Assembly (NCBI RefSeq): GCF_022605165.1
Contig: NC_063075.1
Coordinates: 1,612,001-1,676,000, forward strand
Source of the DNA: Purpureocillium takamizusanense
Lineage: Eukaryota > Ascomycota > Sordariomycetes > Hypocreales > Ophiocordycipitaceae
Direction: 5' to 3'
DNA length: 64,000 nt
Numbering within the stretch: position 1 is the first letter of the stretch; each line of letters opens with the position of its first letter. Shown here piece by piece: positions 43,401 to 54,256 of the stretch. Made by a program: the position numbers and the translations under genes. Under the pieces are notes generated by a model that was not told the DNA's origin, did no database searches, and saw only the letters and a list, made by a program, of their open reading frames with translations.

Positions 43401-44700
43401 AATGGGAAATGGGGACAAGCCGGTCAAATCTTGCTCCCTTGCCAATAGTAGTGTTCTCTGTAACTGCAGCGCTGGTTGGAATTCCTCCTCTGTCCCGGCA
43501 GAAGATGGAATGGGGCAATTCGACACGCAAGGGCCGTTCTAGTGGACAGACTAGTTACCAGGCCAGGAAGAACAATGCTCGACCGATGGGGGCCCAGGGC
43601 GGGCGGGCGAGAGGGCGCTTTAATAAAGCCGAATACTGGGCAGTTTATTGCCTGCCTTGCTTTGCAGTATAGATGGGATCTTATGGACCTTTGTTGCGTG
43701 GTGCTCCAGCCAGATCCATGCAAGTTCGCGCTGCATCTCTACCTCAGACGGTAGACGCATGAGGGCAATTCTACAGGACGGGGGCCACGGGCCAGGCCAC
43801 GGCTTGCCCTGGAAATAGACAAGAGCAGGACCGCCTGGGCTGTCAGTGGCCAGCCGTGGTTTGTTGTTTTGTTTTCTTTGCCCGTTGTGCGTTCAGCCCT
43901 GGATCTTTGGAGCGCTGACGCAACCGCCGTCGTCCAACGAAACGTCTGCAACCGCCTCGACCTGATGTAGTTCTCTCGGCCCACCCGTTCTCAGTGGTGC
44001 CAGCGTGTCGCCCGCCCCCCGGCCAGGGCATGGAGGGGCCTGGCATCATCATCAGGGGAGCTGGGAACCTACTACTGGCGGGAATGGCTGGAAGCTGGAG
44101 GACTCCACCGGGGGGGGAATCCCGCCGTACTGCCCACTGCGGGTACCTACGCTAGGCCACTCCCCACCGCCGTTCGACGGCGTGTCGCCCGCCTCTGACT
44201 GGCTGTGGCATCGCCACCGCCCAGCGCCGTGGAGGGCACCCCCCAGAGCCATGTCATTGGTCAGGCGCTTCTGCATCGTGAAACGCGACCAGTTCATTCG
44301 CCTTGAAACGCGGCGCCCATCCGATCCTGAGACTCTCCTTTTTTTCCTGGATGGATGGCAGTGCCTGGGTTGGGAGCCAATACTGCACATTGCATTCATA
44401 GGTAGTAACTACTCGTCCCCCTTCCCCCCACGTCCAGCTTCACATGCAGACGACCATCCTCATCCGGCGAGTCCGCACCCGCCCACCAGTCCGTGTGTGT
44501 CCGAGTGTCGGCCGTCAAGACTTGGGGTGAAGCAATCCGCAGGCCGCCCCTTGGGGCGCGAGGCTGTGCTGGGATTCACTTGCCGCTGTTCGTCCTTGTC
44601 ATCTGCAGGAGTGTATGTACGAAGTAGGTAGGTAGGTACCTAGCTTGGCAAAGGTCGTGTTTGTTGCACTGGATGCGGCTGCTATTCTTGTGCCCGTATC
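40427..44700. other. long region upstream of the Pho85-type cyclin
   Basis: No convincing gene is seen. From about 40640 to 43000 the plus strand is purine/G-rich, so the cyclin sense strand is strongly C/T-rich. This fits a very long leader or promoter. A CACGAAGTAC element is at 40926 and GTACGAAGTA at 44617. A 208-codon open frame at 44005-44631 has no motif. Confidence 0.5.
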
Positions 44701-44702
44701 CA

Positions 44703-44703
<1 letters not shown>

Positions 44704-44734
<31 letters not shown>
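44704..44734. repeat. (CTG)10 microsatellite
   Basis: Ten CTG units in noncoding DNA, about 80 bp after a GTACGAAGTA motif. Confidence 0.9.
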
Positions 44735-44736
<2 letters not shown>

Positions 44737-46180
44737 GCATATCGGGCTCCTGGTTGGCTGGTTCAGGGCAGGCTTCACGCCGGCGGGCGCTTTTTGTTTC
44801 CCGGCTGCTTGATGCAAGTGATAGACCGCACGCAGCCAAAATGTATAGCCCGGCGGCGTGTGAGGGTTGCGCTCGACGCCGGGGCCAACTGGGCAGCAAT
44901 CGGGGTACGTACATGGAGAGCCTCAATCACGAATGGTTGGGCTTGAATGTTGATGTACCACTACGAAGTACGGACTGTACGGTCTGTACGTGACATGACG
45001 ACTCGACATCGTTTTGGCAGGACAGCCGGGGCTCCTGCGAGCCACTCGATCTTGCATGGCGTCCGATGCAGGGGGCGGACGGCTTCAGCCTGGCGCCCCA
45101 ATACCAGCGTCCAGCGAGGGCAGGAGGAGTCGCTGCCCGTACGCAATGATAAAACGCCCTTTGATGCGGTCAAGGTCCGCAGTCGGTGGTCAGCGGTGAA
45201 GACCTCGTGCCTACTAACCTCCTTCACAGAACCGTAGAGGTTAGTACTAGCAGGATGTCTGGGAATCCAAAGTGCGTGCAGCTTCGTGAACGTGGCGACT
45301 AAGACAGGCAAAGGCTCGCGGCACGGCATCATTAAGCTGTAGCAGCGATCAAATAGTCCGCCGGGTTGGCCGTCTTAAAAGTAAGATGAGTAGATCGTCA
45401 AGCTGCATATTTTGTAATGGCGTCGCCTGCCTTTGCGGTCAGACCTCTTCCGTCCTGCGTGCGGGCTTGTCTGTCGCCGGCCGGTGGTGTCGTTGAGCTT
45501 GCAGCGTCGGAGCCAATGCAGGGGGGATTTGGACCCCTGGACAAGGCCCATCTTCCACGACCCTGCCATTGAACTGATGAACCATGCCCTCGACTCCCTT
45601 GGGAAAGAGCCACTCGGGAGGTGCCGCCGCCCTCGAGTCGGCTCAAAGTCGAAAGATAGGTAATCATGGAAATCACTCCGATTCAACTCTAAGCCACGGC
45701 GCCGTCTCCGCCATGACCGCCTGGACAGCTGCCGCCCGCCCAACGGCAGCCATCTTCATTCGTCTTCTTTCGGGGGCGTCGTAGACCTGTCACAGATTCA
45801 CGAGCTGGAATCCGTAGTTGGTCATGTACGGAGTTGCGGTTACGTAGTCGATGACAACGTACTCATAACGCTACGTACTACTTTTACTCCCTTGGTAGGT
45901 TCACGTCGGCCAATTTGGAAGTCGGGCCCGTTCGCGACACCCTTCATGATGCGACCTGGCGTCAACCCACGCCCTCGCCATGTCTCAGCACCCCGCCGCC
46001 ATTGTCGGGCCCAAGTGCACTCAGCAGGCGCACGTCCAAGGCACCTCCATTTAGCACGCTCTCTCCGCCGCAGCATCATCCCGCCTCTCGCTGGTATGGA
46101 CGCACACACACAAAAGGCTATGGTTATGGTGGAGGAAAGGGGTGGGCACGGCCACGTTCACATGGCAATGGGAAAGTCAG

Positions 46181-46200
46181 ACACACACACACACACACAC
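46181..46200. repeat. (AC)10 microsatellite
   Basis: Ten AC units in noncoding DNA. Confidence 0.9.
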
Positions 46201-47061
46201 GGATGACAGGTTGGTGCACCTACGGCGATTCCTCTTGGCCTCTCTTTTCTTGGGGGTGGGGAGGGGGTCTTTTTTGGCAAATTGATGAATGGCGCCCAGC
46301 TCACTGGATCGTGGCCCTTTTTCTTAAAAAAAAGGGTTGCATCCCGGCTGCTCATGCTCGGGCGCTTTCGGTTCGGCGAGTTCCATTGCCAAGGGTGACA
46401 TGGGATCGTGCCTACACGAGGAAGGAGGAATAGAAATGTGACGTCCCGCCCCCCGGAATGACGGCGCGCTGCGCGGCAACGGATGATCAGCCAGACAGAC
46501 AGGCAGACAGCGACAGACAAATCAATTCGCCTTTGAGCCAAGCCCGCGACACACTCACACGGCTCGTGAACCAAGCCTCCCTTGGACTGGACTTTTTTTT
46601 GATGAAGAAGACCCCTGATGAACCATGTGTGATATGCACCGTCGTCGACTCTTTGCGACTTGGGGACGCAGGGAGAAGGGAGTCTTTTGCAGCGGCCCCA
46701 CACTCAGCATATACTACTAGACTACTAACGTGAGGTACTAAAGTCAACGCATAGAGTTAGCGTTACGTGACGCTAGCGGGCCAAGATGCCAAGGGCCAGC
46801 CCGCAGAGGCACAACCATCCCATACATTTCGTCCATGGGCGTGTGCACTGCACCGAAATATCGCCTCCTCTCCGTCTCCGCGCATGCAACTTTTGCCCGT
46901 CATCGTGTTGCCTTGTCGGGTGCCATCGTTGGTCTCCATGGCAAGTGGTGATTTTATTCCACTGCTCCGCCACTGCCGCCATGGCACCCGCCTACCTGCG
47001 ACGCCAGAGGCACCTTTTTTTATGTGTCTCAGGTGTCCGAGCCTGCAAACTAATCACAACT

Positions 47062-47088
47062 ACCACCACCACCACCACCACCACCTCC

Positions 47089-47119
<31 letters not shown>
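47062..47119. repeat. compound (ACC)8-(CT)n-(CA)n microsatellite
   Basis: Eight ACC units (47062-47085) run into CT repeats and then CA repeats, all noncoding. Confidence 0.85.
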
Positions 47120-50100
47120 GCCTGTTCATCCGGACGGAAGAAAGGAGGCAGGATGGCAGGCAGGTTTCGATGGTGGATACTAGCCTAACCGTTTTGCTCA
47201 TTGGCTGCGATGCCCGTCGATCTCTCTTTTCTTCGCATTTTCAGGTCGTCAAGTGTGTGGCTGATGCACGCCTGCACCGGGACGGCCGAAGTGGCTGTGG
47301 CCCCCTTCTGCCTCCCTCAGGGTCAAAGGCTCATGTCGGCGACCCCATCAAGCTTTGCCCCGGCACTGCTGCTGCAGAAGAACAGACTTTCGGCTCTGCT
47401 GGTCCAGGCTCCAGGGCCAAGCCTCCATCCGGAGCAGTAGTAACCTAGCAGCGATGCCACAACTTTGAAGCCACCCGGCAACGTCGCACGTCGCATGTCT
47501 GCGTCTGGTGGGGGAAGCGGGGAGTGTTTCGGCAGCCCAGACCTGCCCATTCCACTCCGCCGAGTCATCAGTCCCCATTCATGAGATGACATTGGTGGTC
47601 GGTCCACTAGGCCATGGGATGGCAACGGCAACTCTCGACCACCTCGAGTCCGTTCTTTTGCTGGATCGCCACACACCAATCTGCTACCACCACCACTACC
47701 TTAGTACTACTTCACAGTAGTATCACAACTAGTTACCACGTACATACTTGGCTACCCCTGGCCCGTATCGACGAGACAGGCAACGACCGACCGACCGACC
47801 AGCAGGTTTGGAGGTGGCGCTGTGGTCCTCCAGCAAGCCAGCTGACGGCTGCTGGCCGGTCACTCGACCCCAGATTCCAACCCCCCCGGGCGGGCACGCA
47901 CTGGCGCCACACGTTTTGAAGCTCCCTCCCCAGTCCCGTCCCGGTCCCGTGCGTACGTCCCGAGACCCGACTCGTCCTGGCCCGATGCCGCCCGCGCGGC
48001 CGCGACAGGTCTTCCCGAGGACGGACGTACATACATATAACCAAGATACTTCGTACCTGTTCGGGGACGTGAGTGGGGAGACATGATGCACCGTCACATT
48101 TCCCTCCCTTGCTTGCCTCATCATGCGCCCATTGCAGCGAGCGACCAGACCAGGTGAAATTTTCTCTCTCTCTCTCTCTCGCTCTCTCTCGGCTACGTTG
48201 CTACAGCCCCAGCCAAAGACTGTCGAGCTTGGCCTGTGGTCTGCAGCTGCCTCCCAGGGGCGGTGACGACGATAGATTTGATTGCTACATAGCACATGTA
48301 CTGCTAGCTCCAAGTGAAGGTGTCAGACTGCTGGAAAGGTCAGCCAAGGTGCGGTGCGGTGCGGTGCTCTGCTCCAAACTCCACCGTCAATGCTCCAAGC
48401 CACCTGTGCTACTACTAGCTCGTGGTTCCCCTCTCCATTCATTGCTCACTCACACGTTCGTTGTTGCTCGCCGCCACCCGACGTATCTCGCACAGCGTTG
48501 CTTGCTTGCGATTGCCCTCCCCCACAGGCAACGGCCTAGACCGTGGTTCCGTCGCACCCACCACCGACCGACGACCTCCTAGCGGCATCTCCCTCAGATC
48601 ACACTACGGTACCACTAACTTACTAGCCGACGACATCCCCACAGCTGAACGAACGGCTGTGCTGTACTACATACAGTACAGTATACGCTTCTTCATGTTG
48701 CTCGGTCTTACACACAGACGGAACACTGGACTGGACCGTGGGGCCTGACAGCTTCGTCCGGGGGGCCGCCAGGCCCCTTGGTGGTCCGGAACCCCTGTTC
48801 ATGATGTCTCTGGCGGCTGCTGCTGCTGCCGCCGCCGTGTGTGCTTTTTCTGTCTGTGATAACCGAGCCCGATCGACTTTTGTGAGGTGTGACGACGGCT
48901 TGTGGAGCGCCCGGCAGGTCCCCGCAACAAGCGAGCTACGGGGGGGAACATCTCAGGTCGGACGGACTCTCTCGCTATGAGACTCTGCGGCACAGACAGA
49001 AGCGGGAGAGCATGACATGGTCACAGCCCTGTTGATGACTACGTACTTCGTATACTGTACAGTACGCCTTGCGACGCAAATCTGGGTTCGATATAGTCTG
49101 GCCTGCCAAAGTCAAATTGGTTACGTACGTACTTCGTACTTGCACTTCGAATCACGGCCTTGTGCGCCATCGTGCGCCCATGCATGCATGCATAGCTTTC
49201 CACGCAGTCTAGCCGCCACGGCGCGAGAGCCGAGGCGGCAAGCGAGGCGCGCACAGCCGGCGCAGCAGAGGCCGGCGCGTAACTTCGAGTTCGTGACATA
49301 CAAAGTATGTACTGACCAAGGCAGGGGTCGTGGCCGTTCGCCGGGTATCACCAGGCGCGCGCCCGCCCTCATCAACATCAACATCAACAACAACAAATTA
49401 TCACTGGCAGAGGCTGTAAATAGCTTGCGCCGCGCGCGTAATAAGCACAACGACAGGGGGGGAGGGGGTTGCGCTTGGTGCACCAATGGCGGTACATGTC
49501 TGCCGCTCACCACTCTCGGGATTGGTAGGCGTCACGTCACCTGCAGCTTGCATGGGCAGACAGCCAGTGAGCCAGCCAGCCAGCCAGCCAGCCAGGCCCA
49601 CGACCTTTCTAGGTACTATTCTGACGAACGCCTCTCTCCTGCCTTCGCGTGAGGCACTCCCGTTTTGGCAGACGCCGGAGACTTACCGTCCGTCAAATGG
49701 CTTTTTTGGGCATTGCAGACAGGGAAGAATCGCAACGCAACAACCACCACAACATCCGGTCGTACGACATGCCATGGTGTCCCGGCATCGCGAACTTGGG
49801 ACGCTGGCACGGAACTTTTCGGGGACCAAAATAGGCCCGTCCGATCCGCGATGGTGCTTTGTGAGGCCAGCACGATGCCGTCGTGCACCGCAATAAGATA
49901 CAGATCGCTCATGTGTCGTTATGTCTATTGTCGTGCCCCTCCAGAATCCAGACCGGTATGCCTCGTCTACTCCGTACATGACAGAACAAAGAGAATCGTG
50001 CCCTCCCCTCCGCGGCAAAGCCAACCGCATTTCCTCTGCAAGCCACGTCCACACCCGCTGTCCTACACACGCAAGGTGCGCCCATTATTAGCAGCGTTGG

Positions 50101-50409
50101 CCAACGTCCGTTTGGGGCAGTGACATCCTGCTGCGAATTCCTGCCGCAGGTGGTGTCTGTCTGACCAACGAAGCCTCCTGGCCAACGCATGTTCAACCTG
50201 AATCGGGGGGGGGTTTGTCGCACCGAGAGGCAATATCTGCTGTCTCCACGATCATGACCTCGAGGACATGTCATCATGTTCGACGTCCGATTGGCCTTGC
50301 AGTATCCTGAATGCTCTCGGGTTGTCTCCTACACGCCAGGCTCTTGTCTGCTCATCGCGCCCTTGTGCGCCGGCGCTGATGCTGCGTTGCGTCTACTCTG
50401 GCGCGCACC

Positions 50410-51569
50410 CTAGTTGTAGTAGCCATTCCCGCCGCCCACGCTGGCCTGTTTCTGGGCAATGAACTCTTCAAAGTAGGGGTGGTTGCACGCTTGCTTGGCT
50501 GATATACGGCCGGCGGGGTCGTAGACCAGCATCATCTCCAGCAAATCGAGGCCCTTGTCGTCGAGATTATGGCAGATGGGGTTCGAGTAATCTCTCTGCC
50601 ACTTAGGAAACGAGGATTTGAAGTCGGGGTAAGAGGTGACGCCCGGCCAGAGGTCCTCTGATGGTGTTCCTAGAATGCTGCACGATGGAGGTCAGCCGCG
50701 ATTCAACTTGAGAGAAGGCGCTCGTCCTGCCGCCCCGACGCTTACCGGAAAATCTTGAAGATCTCATCGATCTCTGAATCACCCGGGAACAGAGGCTTTC
50801 GCGTGCACATCTCGGCAAAGATGCACCCCACAGACCACATGTCCACACCAGTTGAATATTGGCGTCCGCCCAGGAGAATCTCAGGAGCCCGGTACCACAA
50901 CGTCACAACCTCGTGCGTGTACGTGCGCAAGGGGACGCCGAAGGCGCGTGCCAGGCCAAAATCGGCCAGCTTCAGGTTGCCATCCTTGTCGATCAACAGG
51001 TTCTGGGGCTTCAGGTCGCGGTGCAGCACTCGATGCGAGTGGCAGTACTTGATCCCTTCGCAAAGCTGCATCATGAACTTTTGGACGACCTGGTCGTTCA
51101 TGCCCAGTTGCGCCACCTTGATCGAGGCGCCCTCGGGGAGGGCCTTGCCGCGACCGCCGTCGCTGACCGGCAGCGCCTCCATGTACTTCTTCAGATCGAG
51201 GTCCAGGAACTCGAAGACGAGGTAGAGCTTGTGGCCGTCGGCGTGGACAATGTTCAAGAGTCGGACGATGTTCTTGTCCTTCATCTCCTTGAGGAGCGAG
51301 ATCTCGCGGATGGCGGTGCTGGGAACGCCCTCGTCTTCAGCTTCGAGCCGGATCTTCTTGAGCGCAACAATTTCCCCCCCGTTGGCGAGGTCTCGAGCCT
51401 TGTAGACGACGCCGTATGTGCCTGCACACAGACGCGGTCATGTCAGCGCGACTTGTCCGCCGCTACAGGGAACTGCGATGTCGCTACACGCGCACCAAGT
51501 CTGGGGGGCCAGATTGCGGCTGGGAAACTCACCCTCGCCGACCTTTTCCAGCTTTTGGTAGTTCTCCAT
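50410..51569 (-). CDS. cdc2: cyclin-dependent kinase 1 (Cdc2/NimX orthologue)
   Basis: Three exons: 51569-51533, 51421-50746 and 50677-50410, giving 326 residues. Introns are 111 bp (GTGAGT...CAG) and 68 bp (GTAAGC...CAG) and keep frame. The first junction rebuilds the glycine loop GEGTYG (11-16) with the inhibitory Thr14 and Tyr15. Other signatures are K34 for ATP, the full PSTAIRE helix (46-52), HRDLKPQN (146-153), DFG (166-168), activation-loop Thr181 in [16 protein letters not shown], and DPAGRISA near the C-terminus. An insert of about 20 residues ([14 protein letters not shown]...) after KKYMEAL is typical of mould Cdc2 proteins. It is the catalytic subunit of the kinase that drives G2/M and S phase with B-type cyclins, in the nucleus. 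The same-strand IMPACT gene lies 750 bp upstream. Confidence 0.97.
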
Positions 51570-52320
51570 GGTGGCGGTGTGGGAGGCGGTCGGTTGCTCG
51601 TGGCTCCGGGACGCTGCTGTAGAGGGATTCTGGATCCGACCAAATTGTACAGGGCCGCGCCTAGATGCTGTAGGCCGCTGATATGTGTCGGCGTCGGCGG
51701 TCGTTCAAGGGACAGCGGTGTGCGAGGAGACGCAAGTCCGAGTCTGATGGTTGGAGAAGCGGTCGCCCTGGGGGACGGTGGTCAACAACCGTAGACGCGG
51801 GGAAGACGCGCCAGCAAGGGATAGAAGAGCGAATGGCGGGGCACGAGCGTGCACTGGGGGGGAGGGGGAAAAGATGCCGTGTCAATAGCTGCAAGTTAGT
51901 ATGGCAAAGGCCTGGCCATGAAGGGTCACCGCAATGACTGCTGCCGTTGTCGCTGGCGTCCTGCGATTTGGACAAGCACTTGTTGATGCAGGGTTCCAAC
52001 CTTGTTGACTTGGGTGCTGTTTGTGTTTATTGCGCCTTTAGCCAAACATCCCACCACCTGCCCTGGCGCGTTTTCCCTCAGCCGCCTCAGTGGGGCATAT
52101 CGATAAGCCTCCGGACGTGTCGCGCAGACTTGTTGGGGGGTTGACAAAAAGCTTTGACCACAAAGCCGGGTCAAGCTCATCACTGGGCATCCCAGTAATT
52201 TCTTCATCTCAAGAAACCGCGGCACAAACATTCAAGAAAGCAACAGTGCCCGTCGGTTCGACGTATGACTTGAATATAAGTAGTTGCTCTCCTTCGGCAG
52301 CGCCATAAGGAAACGCTACT
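51570..52320. other. CDK1 upstream region
   Basis: 751 bp with no gene seen. It contains the CDK1 promoter and leader and the 3' untranslated region of the IMPACT-family gene. No repeat stands out. Confidence 0.5.
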
Positions 52321-53871
52321 TTAGGATTCTTTTCGCTTCAGGTCCAGTATCCTTTCGAGCCTTAAGTTTCCCTTGGCTCCCCATCCAGACGGTCCTGATT
52401 CCACGTCCGGCCGTACCGCAATATACCAGCCCCAAGCCCGTCTGTCCAGCTCTTCCCTACTCAACACAGAGTTCCAACTCGTGAACAGTATTCTCAAAGC
52501 ACCTAGAAGTCGCCCAAGATTATCCTGCTTCTCCTCATTCAATGCCGCGGCCGTCTTCTTTCCTTCACTCGTACCATCTTCGTGAGCGGTTGCGAAGCTC
52601 CGGAGCAGGTAGTTCCTCGCCCCCTCCGGTCGGTGGATGGCCATTCCGACTGTCGATGCCGCAGGCTTGTCGTCCTGGGGGTCGAGCGCCCAGACGGCTT
52701 CGCCCGCAAGCGAGGACGTGCGCCGCTGCATGGATAGGGAATCGTTGACACACTCCCTCATCAGTCGCCACCGGTCTGGGCCAAGCATCACTCCACCGTA
52801 CCATCGCGTGAGAACAACCAGAACGTTCTTGATGTCGATTTCCCGCATGATTCCGAGCATGAATTTCCCGCAGCCTGACTCGCCGTCGTCAAACGATGCC
52901 TCTTGGACCAGAGGCGAGTTTCCATAGCTCGAACGCACAGCCCAGGCGTTATGCGTCGCCGTTTCCAGCTCTGGCTTCTCGGCCATGAGAGCCTTCATCA
53001 GGCTTGCCCGCTGCGTCGGCGACGACAGCCGAGTCGCATGCGCCACGAACACGGAGCCCTTGGATGACAGCTTTTGGCTCGCTGTCCAGATCTTCGCCCT
53101 CGGCTCTTGCGACGTTGCAGCGGCACCAGTGCTGGTAGAGCTCTGCGTTGATGGCTGATTCTCAACATCGTCCGATTTCCACGTGTAGCCGCCTCGTTTG
53201 AGAACCGGTACATCCCGTCCGAGCACTCGGACTTTGGGTTGGCCTTCCGGGACTGTCATCTCACCTCCAGCCGGCGCCTTCTCGATGCCCAGGCTGATGG
53301 CCTTGGCTCTCGAGTTGGCGCTGACCACCGCCTGGGCCAGACTCAGGCGGCTGCTCGGCGGCTGCTCGGGCATGGTGCATCGGAGCAATTCGACAGCAAA
53401 GGCGAGGACAACCGGCGCCCTGTTCGTGTTTATGACCGTTTGGCGAATTGCGTCTTCATCTTCAACGAGCGGCAAGCTCAGCGATTTCTCGAGCTCATCC
53501 GGCGACATGGAACTATAGTCCAAGTCGCGCTTGTGAGGCTCCAGCTTGACCTTCTTGGTCGTCGTCGACGTCTCGTCCTCGGCAGCACGTTTGGCCGACT
53601 TCTTTCCGTGACCTTTGCAGGCCGTGTGGAGGCTCTTTGCGAGCTTCGCATCACTAATTGCTTCTTCAACTATAGCAATAGGTGCTTCCGCAATGTCGTT
53701 GATACTAAAATGCATGGTATGGGTTACTGACTCTTGGCGAAATGATGGCCAGACTCACCTCCGAAGGCTCTTGGCCTGAAGTGCCTTGATGTGACCCATG
53801 GCTGCCATCATGGGGACCTTTCGTGAATTCAACATCCTCAGCAGCTCCTGCAGGTCACCTTGTCCAGCCAT
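52321..53871 (-). CDS. IMPACT/UPF0029-family protein
   Basis: Two exons: 53871-53759 and 53704-52321, joined over a 54-bp GTGAGT...TAG intron, giving 498 residues. Exon 1 (MAGQGDLQELLRML...MMAAMGHIKALQAKSLRS) is a helical region followed by INDIAEAP at the junction. A frame beginning at an ATG at 53715 lies inside the intron and is not the true start. The conserved UPF0029/IMPACT core is at about residues 253-354: KGSVFVAHATRL, HNAWAVRSS, SFDDGESGCGKFML, VLVVLTRWYGGVMLGPDRW. Yeast Yih1 and mammalian IMPACT have this domain and inhibit Gcn2 activation through Gcn1. This protein lacks their N-terminal RWD domain and has instead a long basic, Ser/Lys-rich region (KRAAEDETSTTTKKVKLEP), so a role in Gcn2 control is only a possibility. 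It shares a 385-bp divergent upstream region with the Oms1-like gene. Confidence 0.88.
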
Positions 53872-54256
53872 GGCGCCTTTGTATGCCTAAAGTGCCATGC
53901 AACAGTAGTTTCCCTGTATTTTGCCCTCGTGAGACGGCGGATCGTTTGGAACAATCACAGGCGAGTCCGCAGAACCTTGAGCTGCAGGGTAAGGAAGGAA
54001 ATGGTTCGATGGATGTCATCGTGCACGGTCCAAGTGGCATGCAATGTATCGCGCCTCGTGGGTATGGCTATGGCTCCACCACGGCTCCGACATTTCGGGC
54101 CGTCCCCACCTCCGGAACTGCCTTGACGCCTGCAGCTGCCGCCGGGAGTTTTTTGGACGCGAAATATTTGAAGATTCCGTCACCCACCCATTCCCCCCGG
54201 TCCGCGTCCCGCACAACGACACCACGAAAGATGAACGATGGGGCAATGAAGCACCA
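53872..54256. promoter_or_regulatory. 385-bp divergent promoter region (IMPACT family / OMS1)
   Basis: The two start codons face away from each other with 385 bp between. No gene is seen. It must hold both promoters. No specific binding site was assigned. Confidence 0.5.

Larger units (their letters stand above)
44701..50409. other. gene-poor interval downstream of CDK1
   Basis: No gene with recognisable homology is seen. It carries (CTG)10, (AC)10, (ACC)8 with CT and CA tracts, CT repeats near 48163-48190, CCAG repeats near 49567-49595, and several copies of the TACTTCGTA motif (44962, 48047, 49044, 49130). A weak two-exon candidate on the minus strand (49401-49912) is described in the findings. 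Confidence 0.5.

Noticed and set aside
44005..44631. 208-codon plus-strand open frame
   Set aside because: Mostly Pro/Arg/Ser/Gly-rich; no motif and no conserved-looking segment.
53705..53715. ATG at 53715 as the start of the IMPACT-family protein
   Set aside because: It lies in the last bases of a 54-bp intron with GTGAGT and TAG borders. Splicing to the upstream exon gives a longer N-terminus that runs smoothly into the downstream sequence.
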